This document shows, in pieces, positions 1 through 7,242 of a stretch of 64,000 nucleotides of DNA (within the stretch, counting starts at the first letter, position 1; every line of letters starts with the position of its first letter). The DNA is taken from contig DASXLB010000039.1 of the NCBI GenBank assembly GCA_036496585.1, forward strand, positions 92,560 to 156,559, in the 5' to 3' direction. Position numbers and translations under genes: made by a program. Below the pieces are notes generated by a model. It was not told the DNA's origin, did not search any database, and worked only from the letters and a program-made list of their open reading frames with translations. Source of the stretch: Vicinamibacterales bacterium (GTDB lineage Bacteria; Acidobacteriota; Vicinamibacteria; Vicinamibacterales; 2-12-FULL-66-21).

Positions 1-154
1 CCGAACGTCAAACACGGTGGGATCCGTTGGCGGTCCAGGGATGAATCGCGACGGACGTTCCGGGTGGATTACGCGTGGCTGATCGGACGATCCACGCGAC
101 CATCACGCTGGTCACCGTGCCGCTGTGCTCGGCGCCGTCAATGCTCTCCGCGCG

Positions 155-199
155 GACGCTTCGACCGCGCGTTCGCGCGGCTGGCGGCATTGACCGCGC
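155..199. repeat. short GC-rich repeat, copy 1
   Basis: About 45 bp beginning GACGCTTCGACCGCGC and ending GGCATTGACCGCG. A second, roughly 80% identical copy lies at 2441-2489 in the same orientation. The centre contains a small palindrome (CCGCGCG-tt-CGCGCGG). It may be a dispersed element or a duplicated gene-end fragment. Confidence 0.45.
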
Positions 200-264
200 C
201 TCCGCGCAGCGTGTGATCAGCCTCTACGTGATGGTCGCCTCTGTGGAGGATCGTTCCGCTGCGT

Positions 265-450
265 TTACGATCCAGACAGTTTGAGATCAAGCGTCCGCGT
301 CTCGCCGTCCGACAGCGTCAGCGGCGTGCCACTTGGTCGGTTGATCGCTCTGCTGAGCTTGGCGGCCGCCGCCCGGACCTTATCGTCGCGGGCTTCGGGC
401 CGCTGCTCTTCAACGGCGGCAGTACTATCTGATTCGAGGTAGCCACGAGG
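265..450 (-). pseudogene. remnant C-terminus of a carboxypeptidase-regulatory-like protein
   Basis: On the minus strand an open frame ends in TLSDGETRTLDLKLSGS followed by TAA. That tail resembles the last strands of the long carboxypeptidase-regulatory-like proteins common in Acidobacteriota, which often finish with a 'TLDLKLS'-type motif. Only about 60 residues look protein-like. No start codon, signal peptide or upstream domains are joined to it, and the frame runs into the next gene's territory. I read it as a truncated remnant left by rearrangement in the mobile element. It could also be chance coding potential, since the resemblance is only a short motif. Confidence 0.3.
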
Positions 451-462
451 CGAAGTGAATCG

Positions 463-1047
463 ATGATGACACCATCTATCGTTGTGGCCGGGCTGCTTGC
501 GATCGGTGTGCCGGCCGCGACAGGACAGGAACGCGCACCCAACGGCCAGATCTATCGGGAACTTCTCCCGTTCGTCGGGCTCGATGGCGTTCGTGTGGAG
601 ATCCACGGTCTGGGTGGGGGGGTCTTCAACATACCCGGACCCATCACCGGCGACCCGGAAACGACGCTCACCGGGTTAAGCCGGGCGGAGCACGAACAAC
701 TCGAACGCGACATCCGAAGCGACATCGAAGAGGCCTTTCGAAACAGCCGGATTCCACTGCTGCCGAGCAGCGGCTCTGCGGATGAGGTCCGGCCACTGCT
801 CGTGATCGACATCGGATGGGGCCGTGTGAAACCGGACACCATCACCGTCCATGTCAGGATCGATCTCCTGGAAGCCGCACGGCTGGTGAAGGACCCATCA
901 CGGATCGGGTGGGCGTCGAGCTGGGGCAGCACGTACTACAGCGTGTCATCGGGGCCAGACCTGGCGGCCCTGGTGCGCTCGATTGCCCGTGGCCAAGTCA
1001 GCTCGTTCGTCGCGCTCTACGTGCGGGCCCACACCAAGACGGGTTGA
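463..1047 (+). CDS. secreted protein of unknown function
   Basis: Predicted 194-residue protein. Residues 1-21 form a signal peptide with a hydrophobic core (IVVAGLLAIGVPAA) and a plausible cleavage after ATG-Q, so the product is probably periplasmic or exported. The mature part has a short glycine-rich stretch (GLGGGVFNIPGP), an acidic helical segment around residues 75-95 and alternating hydrophobic strands (LLVIDIGWGRV, ITVHVRIDLLEA). No catalytic motif or known family is recognised. The start at 463 is the first of two adjacent ATGs and has no strong Shine-Dalgarno. It is followed closely by the nuclease-like gene at 1076, so the two may be co-transcribed as element cargo. Confidence 0.65.
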   Translation: MMTPSIVVAGLLAIGVPAATGQERAPNGQIYRELLPFVGLDGVRVEIHGLGGGVFNIPGPITGDPETTLTGLSRAEHEQLERDIRSDIEEAFRNSRIPLLPSSGSADEVRPLLVIDIGWGRVKPDTITVHVRIDLLEAARLVKDPSRIGWASSWGSTYYSVSSGPDLAALVRSIARGQVSSFVALYVRAHTKTG

Positions 1048-1075
1048 CATCAGCTGCGGTGCAGCCTCGCTACGG

Positions 1076-1759
1076 ATGGGAGTTCCCTTGGCCTTCGCGA
1101 ACGCAGGCAGTCAGCGCTGGATCCAGGTCGCGGTCAATCGGCGTCCCGACCTGCTGCTCTCATCGTTGCGCGCGGCCGGCGCGATATCCGAGTCGACGAC
1201 AATCGACTGGGCCTCGCCGTTGGAGGTCGACGCCTGCTGTGAGTACCGCGATGCTACTGCCCTGAAGAAGGCCGGCATTGAGGCGCTTCCTGTCCGTCCA
1301 TTGAACGACTTCTGGCCCGCTAGAGGCCCGGTGTGGGATGCGATCGGGCGGACCACTGAGGGTGTGGCGATCTTCGTGGAGGCGAAGGCCCATATTCCCG
1401 AGGCGGCTTCGCCGGGAACTCGCGCGTCGCCGACATCGCTGGAGCTGATTTCACGCAGCCTGGAAGAGGCACGGCGCTGGTATGCGCCGAAGGCCAGCGC
1501 GAGTTGGACCGGCACGTTCTATCAGTACGCGAATCGCCTAGCGCACCACTATTTCCTGCGCGAAGTGAACAAGGTGCCGAGCGCGCTCGTGTTTGTCTAC
1601 TTAACCCACGATCCGGATATGCGCGGACCGGCGAGTGAGTCCGAATGGCACGGGGCCATCCGGCTCTTGCATGCCGCGCTCGGTCTTCCGGCCCAGCTGG
1701 AACAACGCGGAGTCTTCGACGTCTTTCTGGACGTGCGACGGTTGCAGGATGGAGGGTGA
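1076..1759 (+). CDS. PD-(D/E)XK-like hypothetical protein
   Basis: About 227 residues from ATG 1076 (MGVPLAFANAGS), chosen because the upstream in-frame sequence overlaps the preceding gene and reads like a shadow. The centre has P-VWDAIGR followed about a dozen residues later by IFVEAKAH. This D...E-x-K arrangement on a hydrophobic strand is what PD-(D/E)XK nuclease-fold proteins show. The downstream FYQYANRLAHHYFLREVN and VFVYLTHDPDM segments, and the surrounding sequence, match my memory of a widespread but uncharacterised bacterial family. No helicase or methylase partner is adjacent, so a restriction role is not supported directly. It sits between two secreted proteins in the integrative element. 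Nuclease activity is inferred from the motif only. Confidence 0.65.
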   Translation: MGVPLAFANAGSQRWIQVAVNRRPDLLLSSLRAAGAISESTTIDWASPLEVDACCEYRDATALKKAGIEALPVRPLNDFWPARGPVWDAIGRTTEGVAIFVEAKAHIPEAASPGTRASPTSLELISRSLEEARRWYAPKASASWTGTFYQYANRLAHHYFLREVNKVPSALVFVYLTHDPDMRGPASESEWHGAIRLLHAALGLPAQLEQRGVFDVFLDVRRLQDGG

Positions 1760-1760
1760 T

Positions 1761-2522
1761 GTGGCCAAGTTCACGCTGGTGACGATCGCTATGCTGCTCT
1801 CGTGTCCGGCTGCGGCTCGCGCGGACAGCGACGGATACTACTGCGCCGGACGTGGGTACGTCGCCTACGAAACCCGGCTCGGCGCCACGGGACCTCAGCA
1901 CGTCCTGCACGTCGTGCGAATCTCGCGGACCAGCGGCATCGGCCAGACACAGGACATTCCGCTGGCGGACTTCCAAACGCATGGCATGCGCTGCGGCGAC
2001 GCTGTGATCGAGCTGGACGCCTTCACGGTGCGATACCTCGTCGATGTCAGCGCGCCGGAGAGGCCGCGCACGACGACGGAGAACGCGGTGCTCGATCCGC
2101 AGCGGACGTCGCAGGTGAATCTGGCCAATTTGGCACGGGCCGGCGTAATCGACCTCGAGGCCGACGGCCCGCAGGGCGAGTTCCAGCTGGTCATCAGCCG
2201 CGTATCGCGACGGGTCGCCGGCGGCATCGAGCACTACACCGTCACCGAGCTGATTCGACGGGAGCCGCGGCCCGGCGGCCGCATTCTGGCATCTCAGAGA
2301 CTGTTCGAAGGTATCTTCCTCGAAACAGTCGACATGCCCGCCGCTCGTTTGTCCTTGGGAGATCATTTGGGCATGGAGCGCGTACCCTCTGCGCGCCTTC
2401 GATTGTGCGATACGGGATGCCCGCACGACGAGTATGGTGCGACGCTTCGACCGCGCCCTCCGCGCGGCCCTTGGGGCATTGACCGCGGCCCGGCGCCCAG
2501 CACAGGTTCAGCAGATGCGTGA
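1761..2522 (+). CDS. secreted protein of unknown function
   Basis: GTG at 1761 is preferred because GGAGG lies 5 nt upstream (1751-1755) and the product then opens directly with a signal peptide (VAKFTLVTIAMLLSCPAAARA, cleavage near residue 21). The ATG at 1749 is an alternative. About 253 residues in total. The mature part has paired cysteines (YYCAGRGY, MRCGDAV, LCDTGCPHD) and beta-strand-like alternation, but no domain I recognise. The last 30 residues are Pro/Arg-rich and encoded by the second copy of the 45-bp repeat (2441-2489), so the native C-terminus may have been replaced. Start and upstream stop overlap closely, which suggests coupling to the nuclease-like gene. Confidence 0.6.
   Translation: MAKFTLVTIAMLLSCPAAARADSDGYYCAGRGYVAYETRLGATGPQHVLHVVRISRTSGIGQTQDIPLADFQTHGMRCGDAVIELDAFTVRYLVDVSAPERPRTTTENAVLDPQRTSQVNLANLARAGVIDLEADGPQGEFQLVISRVSRRVAGGIEHYTVTELIRREPRPGGRILASQRLFEGIFLETVDMPAARLSLGDHLGMERVPSARLRLCDTGCPHDEYGATLRPRPPRGPWGIDRGPAPSTGSADA
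2441..2489. repeat. short GC-rich repeat, copy 2
   Basis: Second copy of the repeat at 155-199, with the same opening 16 bases and the same GGCATTGACCGCG end but small differences in the middle. It lies inside the end of the gene at 1761-2522 and contributes its Pro/Arg-rich tail. Confidence 0.45.
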
Positions 2523-2628
2523 TGGGCCATTGCTGAGGGTGCATGACGGATGAGACGCACTCGCGTCACGACGCGGTGTCTATTCAGTCAATCTCCTTGT
2601 GCGCGCTTGTTCACGTCCTGGAGGGCCA

Positions 2629-4365
2629 ATGAACCAATCCGCCGCGTCCTGGCGTCCCGGGGCATGGGTATGTGCGTGGGTCGCATGCTTCGCGATGGCG
2701 ACCGCCCTCACGTACGCCCTTCAGCAACCGAACGGTAACGGCGCCATCGTTGGTGTCGTTGTCGATGAGAATCATGTGCCGGTACCACACGCCCGGGTGC
2801 TGGTCTTTCCGGCAAACGACGCGCTCGGTGCATCGGCCGGTCTGCAGGGTTTGATCCGGAGCAGTGGGTCCACGTCAACCGATGCGACGGGACGGTTCCG
2901 CATCTCCGGTCTCGCTGAAGGCGTTTGCCTGGTCGCCGCGGAGGCAATGCCGGCATTCCCGAACGGCGGGCAGTTGCCAGCGCGCGTCTGGGCGCCCACC
3001 TTCTATCCGTCGACCGTCGATGCTTCCAAAGCAACGGCAGTGACCGCGTCGGCGCAAGCGAGTGAGACCCTGACGATAGAGCTCGTGCCGGTCACGCCCG
3101 TGCCCCTGAAGGGCACCGTCATGACCGAGTCTGGCCGGTCTGCAGAAGGCTTCGACGTCGGGCTGTTCCACAGCTTCGGAGGCTTCGGAGGCGGGGGGAC
3201 AGTCGCTGTCGTCGGCGCGAAAGGTTTGTTCGAGATTCCCCGCGTGCCTCCGGGCATGTATGAACTCACGATCGAGCCGCACGCGTCACAGCCGGGTGAC
3301 GAAGGACGAGAGTTTATCCACCAGGTGATCGAGGTGAGAGACCGGGAGGTCAATCTGTTGCTGACCGCTGGTCCGGGTGCTTCGCTCACCGGCCACGTCG
3401 TCGCCGTGCCGGCTGCCGTCGTCACGACACCCATTGGGTTGCGAGTAACCGCGTCGCCCGGCGGCACGGACGGACCATCGTTTCCGGGACGACTGATTGC
3501 GTCACCAGTCAACGGCGACTGGTCGTTCAGGATGACGGGGTTGTCCGGCTCGTACGACTTCTTCGCCTCGTCGGATCGAGCACCAGCGATCATCGCCACG
3601 CGTGTCGTCGTGGATGGAACCCCGTACCCCGGCAGCACAGGCATCGCGCTCGCGCGGGGCCAGCACGACGCCGTGGTCTATGTCGCGCCACGCGCGGCGC
3701 CAGCGCCCGCCGTCAACACGAGGGCCACAGCGGCCGAGCTCGTCCAACAGTTCAGAGACGAGAAAACATTCTGGAAGCAGTTCGAGATCGGGAAGGCCAT
3801 TGTCGACAAGCACGACGCGAGCGTGCTGCCGGCCCTAACGGACTGGTTGCAGCACCCAGATCGTCATATCCGAGGGAACGTCGCTTTCATCTTCGCCAGC
3901 TTCGGCGATTCGCGCGGCCTGCAGACGATCGCCGACGTGCTTTCCGACCGAGGGGAGCGACCGGAGGGGCAAGGGATCCCGGGCGTGACGGGCGACGGCC
4001 GATACCATTTCGAGGCGCAAGTTGCCGCAGACCGGTATTACGCTGCGCATCTACTTGGCGACCTCAAAGACTCTCGGGGAGTCGAGTTCCTCGTCCCCCT
4101 GCTCGACGATCCCCAAACACAATTTATTGTTCCGTGGTCACTTGAACAAATCGGCGATAAGCGCGCAATTCAGCCCCTTATCGCGGCGCTGGACCGGGAA
4201 GATCCATCGATGCGCGTGTATGTGATCTACGCGCTCGAGGCGCTCCACGCAAAAGAAGCGGTTCCGCGCCTTCTGAAGTTGGTCAACGATAATCGGAGGT
4301 CGCGGCTCGGCTCCCTCGTCACCGTGTCAGAGGCCGCTAAGGCCGCTATCGCGGCCCTTCGGTAA
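2629..4365 (+). CDS. carboxypeptidase-regulatory-like / HEAT-repeat protein
   Basis: About 578 residues from ATG 2629, supported by GGAGGG at 2620-2625. An N-terminal hydrophobic segment (WVCAWVACFAMATALTYAL) should act as a signal peptide or anchor. Two carboxypeptidase-regulatory-like beta-sandwich units follow: roughly residues 38-110 (GAIVGVVVDENHVPVPHARV ... GRFRISGLAEG) and 155-235 (LKGTVMTESGR ... FEIPRVPPGMYEL). From about residue 360 to the end the sequence becomes helical and repetitive (VLPALTDWLQHPD, NVAFIFASFGDSRGLQ, AIQPLIAALDREDP), typical of HEAT/PBS-lyase-type repeats. This combination is frequent in Acidobacteriota and suggests an extracytoplasmic binding or scaffold protein. 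No enzymatic residues are apparent. Codon usage past 4.1 kb is less GC-biased than its neighbours. Confidence 0.75.
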   Translation: MNQSAASWRPGAWVCAWVACFAMATALTYALQQPNGNGAIVGVVVDENHVPVPHARVLVFPANDALGASAGLQGLIRSSGSTSTDATGRFRISGLAEGVCLVAAEAMPAFPNGGQLPARVWAPTFYPSTVDASKATAVTASAQASETLTIELVPVTPVPLKGTVMTESGRSAEGFDVGLFHSFGGFGGGGTVAVVGAKGLFEIPRVPPGMYELTIEPHASQPGDEGREFIHQVIEVRDREVNLLLTAGPGASLTGHVVAVPAAVVTTPIGLRVTASPGGTDGPSFPGRLIASPVNGDWSFRMTGLSGSYDFFASSDRAPAIIATRVVVDGTPYPGSTGIALARGQHDAVVYVAPRAAPAPAVNTRATAAELVQQFRDEKTFWKQFEIGKAIVDKHDASVLPALTDWLQHPDRHIRGNVAFIFASFGDSRGLQTIADVLSDRGERPEGQGIPGVTGDGRYHFEAQVAADRYYAAHLLGDLKDSRGVEFLVPLLDDPQTQFIVPWSLEQIGDKRAIQPLIAALDREDPSMRVYVIYALEALHAKEAVPRLLKLVNDNRRSRLGSLVTVSEAAKAAIAALR

Positions 4366-4498
4366 CTCAGCTTGACGGCAGCCGCGAGTCAGGTAGTCAA
4401 CGGCGACTATGCAGCCAAATCGAAATCGTGTGCTGGGCGAGGCGGCCGCTCCGATCGAATCCATCTTCGGCGCGCTTGCCGGTGAGGTATCCCTGACC

Positions 4499-4872
4499 AT
4501 GTCATTGATGCGAGGAGTTCGATTCGGCGGCGTCATTTCGCTCGTCGTCACTTTGGCCACTGCGCCGGCACGAGCGCGGAGCAGGTGCGCCAGATTGGGA
4601 GCTTTCACTGGGACACAACGCGTGGTGATGTTCTATTACAACAGCCACCAAGTGATCGCCTGCTCGTGCAGGTGAGAGTCCTGACCGGCGTCACAAACGG
4701 GTGCGGGATCGTGGAAATCTCGACCGCTGCCGACTGCGACAATGGAGGCTTGGGTGCTGCTGGACGATGGCAGTGCATTGGAGCAGACACCGAGGCAACC
4801 GCCGAAAGGCGCTCCAGCCGTCGGAGTCGGCAACGCCGGAAGCGAGTAATCGTTCGTGATCTTCGGATTTAG
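4499..4872 (+). pseudogene. possible frameshifted secreted protein
   Basis: From ATG 4499 the frame encodes a classic signal peptide (MSLMRGVRFGGVISLVVTLA-TAPARA) and then becomes unconvincing. In the frame one base away, sequence from about 4560 reads like the missing mature part (EQVRQIGSFHWDTTRGDVLL, QVRVLTGVTNGCGIVEIS) and continues to the stop at 4872. The simplest reading is a small exported protein disrupted by a single frameshift. The C-terminal Arg-rich tail is weak, so this may be non-coding. No homologous family is recognised. Confidence 0.3.
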
Positions 4873-5283
4873 ATGGAGACCTGAGAATAGAATTGCTGCG
4901 GTCGTCGTGAAGATGGAGACCGACTTTCACGTGTTCGCAGTCCACGACGCTAAGAATTGAGGGCGGCGGACCGACCATATCGCTGAGTTTGACGGCGATC
5001 TACAGCCGGCGCTATCCTGCCAACATATCGTGGTGCTCTTCGAGCACTCCCTCCACATCGCCCGATGCGGAGCGCGTTGAGGCTGACGACTTAGTCCTCA
5101 GTCGGACGCAACACACACAAGAAGATCCGTTGCACTCGTCGCGCTTAGCGCGAGGGGTTGCACACGGACATGACGGCAAGGCCCTCGGCACTCAGTGACG
5201 CGTCGAACACGCGCCAGCCGACGGCAACGCCGATCGGCTCGCGATCCAGATCCGAGCCGCTCGACTGTTTCGGGTGGGACCAC

Positions 5284-5303
5284 GACGATTGCTGAGAATC
5301 GTC
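5284..5303. repeat. inverted repeat upstream of xis-like genes
   Basis: GACGATT-gctgag-AATCGTC, a perfect 7-bp inverted repeat with a 6-nt loop. Its position 160 bp before the first excisionase-like gene makes a protein-binding site for regulation or recombination plausible. The role is inferred. Confidence 0.4.
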
Positions 5304-5373
5304 CCCACACCGCTCGGAGCGCACGCTTCAAGCGGATCGATGTCGGCCCGAGGCCCTCATCCGCGCATCGGGT

Positions 5374-5403
5374 CCCCAACGCGCTGAAATACGCGCGTTG
5401 GGG
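5374..5403. repeat. strong hairpin upstream of xis-like genes
   Basis: CCCCAACGCG (5374-5383) pairs perfectly with CGCGTTGGGG (5394-5403) across a 10-nt loop. There is no U-tract, so a simple intrinsic terminator is unlikely. It lies 60 bp before the excisionase-like gene and could be an operator or an att-region arm site. Confidence 0.45.
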
Positions 5404-5462
5404 CGAGCGCGAATCCCAAACAACTCGGAATCGCCCGGAACACGGGCGCTCGCGGAGGGACT

Positions 5463-5681
5463 ATGAGGACCTGGTTGACCGTCGCCGAAGGTGCCGAGTA
5501 CGCGGGCGTCAGCCGCGACACGATCTACACGGCGTGCGAGCGCCGCGAGCTGAACCACGCACGTCTCGCCGGACGCCGCGCAATCCGGTTGAAGACAGCC
5601 TGGATCGACAGCTGGCTCGAACGTCACGCGCAAGGAGTGCGCGAAGCGCAGCCCGTCGACGCGCAGACGAGCGGGTTGTGA
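5463..5681 (+). CDS. excisionase-family HTH DNA-binding protein
   Basis: 72 residues, ATG preceded by GGAGGG (5453-5458). The sequence WLTVAEGAEYAGVSRDTIYTACE is the winged-helix/MerR-like helix-turn-helix of the HTH_17/excisionase family, followed by RRAIRLKTAWIDSWLE, the usual C-terminal strand-helix ('I...D.WL'). Such proteins bend att DNA as recombination directionality factors or act as small regulators. It is first in a three-gene run, with 8 nt to the next HTH gene and then the integrase, so it probably controls excision of this element. Two different excisionase-like proteins in tandem are uncommon. One may be a regulator rather than a directionality factor. Confidence 0.8.
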   Translation: MRTWLTVAEGAEYAGVSRDTIYTACERRELNHARLAGRRAIRLKTAWIDSWLERHAQGVREAQPVDAQTSGL

Positions 5682-5689
5682 GGTCGGTC

Positions 5690-5959
5690 ATGGATGCCTG
5701 GTCTCACGCCCGCGAATCCGTCACGACCACCGACCGTATCGCGCCTCGCCTCGAGCGACGCCGTTCGCCCGCGCTGCCGATACTGCTGACCCCAGACGAG
5801 GCGGCCGACCTGCTTCGCACGACGCGGCGTGCGATCTACGCCATGGTCGAGCGTGGGCAGCTCCCCGGCGTCGTTCGCGTACGTCGACGCGTGCTGATAC
5901 GCAGAGACGCCCTGCTACACTGGCTGGAACAGAAGTGCGCGCCATCGCCCAAGGAGTAA
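5690..5959 (+). CDS. second excisionase-family HTH protein
   Basis: About 89 residues from ATG 5690 (GAGG at 5680-5683, 6-nt spacing). Residues 35-85 form an HTH_17/excisionase fold: LLTPDEAADLLRTTRRAIYA, MVERGQLPGVVRV, then VLIRRDALLHWLEQK. The N-terminal 30 residues are polar and probably disordered. The gene stops 6 bp before the recombinase start, so co-expression with integration functions is likely. Its recognition helix differs clearly from the preceding gene's, so it is not a recent duplicate. Confidence 0.8.
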   Translation: MDAWSHARESVTTTDRIAPRLERRRSPALPILLTPDEAADLLRTTRRAIYAMVERGQLPGVVRVRRRVLIRRDALLHWLEQKCAPSPKE

Positions 5960-5965
5960 AGGGCG

Positions 5966-7087
5966 ATGAGCGTGAAAGTGCGACCGTATCGAAACGGCGG
6001 TTGGGAGGTGGACATCCAGTTCCGCCTTCCCGACGGCAGGCGTCACCGGGAACGGTGTAAGGCGCCTGTTGAATCGAAATCCGGGGCGTTGCGCTGGGGC
6101 GAGGACCGCGAGCGGCACTTGCTGCAACACGGTCCTGCGCCCCCGAAGAAGGAGGTGCCGACATTCGAGGAGTTCGCGTCGAGGTTCCTGGAGGGCTACG
6201 CCAAAGCGGAGAGGCACAAGCCGAGTGGCGTAGCGTCAAAGGAGTCGATCCTCAGGATCCACTTGATTCCAACTTTGGGGAATCAGAAGCTCGACGCGAT
6301 CACGAACGCGCAGGTGCACCGGTTGAAATTGCACCTGCAGGACAAGGCGGCCAAGACGGTCAACAACGTGTTGACGGTGTTAAGCGTTCTCCTGAAAGCC
6401 GCGGTTGAGTGGGAGATGATCGATCAACTTCCGTGTTCGATTCGCCTGCTGCCCGTTTCAAGACGCGAAGCGGCGTTCCACGACTTTGACGCCTACGAGC
6501 GGCTGCTCGAAGCGTCGATGTCGATCGACTCGCGAACGTACTTGATCGCGCTGCTTGGCGGTGAGGGCGGATTGCGAGTCGGCGAGATCGTGGCGTTGGA
6601 GTGGGCGGACATCGATCTCGAACGCCGGCAGATCAGCGTTCGCCACTCGGATTGGCGAGGGCAGCTGACGACGCCGAAAAGCGGGAGGGGCCGGTTCGTG
6701 GGCATGACGGAGCGTGTTGCGGCGGCCCTTCGGAAACACCGTCACCTTCGCAGCTCACGCGTGTTGTGCAAGGACGATGGCGAGCCAATCACACGGCAGG
6801 GCGCCTGGTCGCGCGTTCGGTACGCGGCGCACCGGGCGAATGTGCCGACGGGCGTCCACATCCTGCGTCACACGTTCTGCTCGCATCTGGTGATGCGAGG
6901 AGCCGCGATGCGGTCGGTACAGGAACTGGTGGGGCATCAGGATCTGACGATGACCCAACGGTATTCGCACCTGAGTCCGGCGGCGTTGATCGACACCGTT
7001 CGGCTGTTGGAGACGAGAGCGGCCAAATCTCAGCGTGGAGAAATACTGGAGACGGCTGAAGGTCGAGATCGGAAGTTGAAGTCCTAG
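5966..7087 (+). CDS. tyrosine recombinase / integrase
   Basis: 373 residues, ATG 5966 with GGAG upstream (AAGGAGTAAAGGGCG). The N-terminal 65 residues form an AP2-like/arm-binding domain (VRPYRNGGWEVDIQFRLPDG). A SAM-like core-binding domain spans about 68-165 (FEEFASRFLEGYAKAERHK ... VNNVLTVLSVLLKAAVEW). The catalytic domain holds the expected residues: Arg in GGLRVGEIVAL (near 205), HxLR in VHILRHTFCSH (near 317), His in ELVGHQDL and the nucleophilic Tyr in QRYSHLSP (near 345). Full-length and apparently intact. It ends 11 bp from the tRNA-Gln 3' CCA, so it should catalyse site-specific recombination between the element and that tRNA gene, assisted by the two upstream HTH proteins. Confidence 0.93.
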   Translation: MSVKVRPYRNGGWEVDIQFRLPDGRRHRERCKAPVESKSGALRWGEDRERHLLQHGPAPPKKEVPTFEEFASRFLEGYAKAERHKPSGVASKESILRIHLIPTLGNQKLDAITNAQVHRLKLHLQDKAAKTVNNVLTVLSVLLKAAVEWEMIDQLPCSIRLLPVSRREAAFHDFDAYERLLEASMSIDSRTYLIALLGGEGGLRVGEIVALEWADIDLERRQISVRHSDWRGQLTTPKSGRGRFVGMTERVAAALRKHRHLRSSRVLCKDDGEPITRQGAWSRVRYAAHRANVPTGVHILRHTFCSHLVMRGAAMRSVQELVGHQDLTMTQRYSHLSPAALIDTVRLLETRAAKSQRGEILETAEGRDRKLKS

Positions 7088-7098
7088 TACGAGATAAG

Positions 7099-7172
7099 TG
7101 GCTGGGAGGCAGGGATTCGAACCCCGATAACGGCGTCCAGAGCGCCGTGTCCTACCGTTGAACGACCTCCCA
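7099..7172 (-). tRNA. tRNA-Gln (anticodon CTG)
   Basis: Reverse-strand cloverleaf of 74 nt including an encoded CCA. The acceptor stem TGGGAGG pairs with CCTCCCA. The anticodon stem CGGCG/CGCCG encloses loop CTCTGGA, giving anticodon CTG for CAG codons. The T-arm contains GTTCGAATC. The 3' end lies next to the integrase gene, so its 3' half probably contains the attachment core. A promoter is visible upstream (7192-7221). Confidence 0.93.
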
Positions 7173-7191
7173 ACTGGCAGGGGAAACTCCA

Positions 7192-7221
7192 ATTATATAG
7201 AGGCCTGCTCGAATCGCGCAA
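7192..7221 (-). promoter_or_regulatory. promoter of tRNA-Gln
   Basis: On the minus strand TTGCGC (7221-7216), an 18-bp spacer and a perfect TATAAT (7197-7192) precede the tRNA 5' end by 19 nt. This is the best -10 match in the window. Confidence 0.7.
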
Positions 7222-7229
7222 GCACCGCC

Positions 7230-7235
7230 TAGAAT
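7230..7235 (+). promoter_or_regulatory. -10 element for a leaderless transcript
   Basis: TAGAAT ends 7 nt before the ATG at 7243, placing the expected transcription start at the start codon. No Shine-Dalgarno is present. It supports 7243 as the start. Confidence 0.55.
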
Positions 7236-7242
7236 CACCGGC

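Larger units (their letters stand above)
4366..5462. other. 1.1-kb region without an intact gene
   Basis: Apart from a possible frameshifted secreted-protein remnant (4499-4872), this stretch has no convincing coding sequence. It has lower GC, an 11-base direct repeat (AGATGGAGACC near 4870 and 4912) and two strong inverted repeats (5284-5303 and 5374-5403) just upstream of the excisionase-like genes. It most likely combines gene debris with the control region of the recombination module. Confidence 0.5.
1..7130. mobile_element. right end of a tRNA-Gln-integrated element
   Basis: The block left of tRNA-Gln(CTG) holds unrecognised secreted proteins, a nuclease-like protein, gene debris, hairpins, two excisionase-like HTH genes and a tyrosine recombinase. 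The recombinase reads toward the 3' end of the tRNA and stops 11 bp from it. A recombinase abutting a tRNA 3' end is the usual signature of a genomic island or integrative element using that tRNA as attB. The left boundary and second att copy are not in the window, so only the right end is visible. Parts of it, for example 4.1-5.0 kb, look visibly less GC-rich than the flanking chromosome. The boundary at about 7130 (3' half of the tRNA) is inferred. Confidence 0.6.

Noticed and set aside
155-2489. Integron cassette array suggested by small orphan genes and a repeat
   Set aside because: The two repeat copies do not follow every gene, and I see no attC core (RYYYAAC/GTTRRRY) pairs or integron integrase signature. 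The recombinase present is of the tRNA-targeting type.
5374-5403. Hairpin as intrinsic terminator
   Set aside because: No U-tract follows and no gene ends just upstream.
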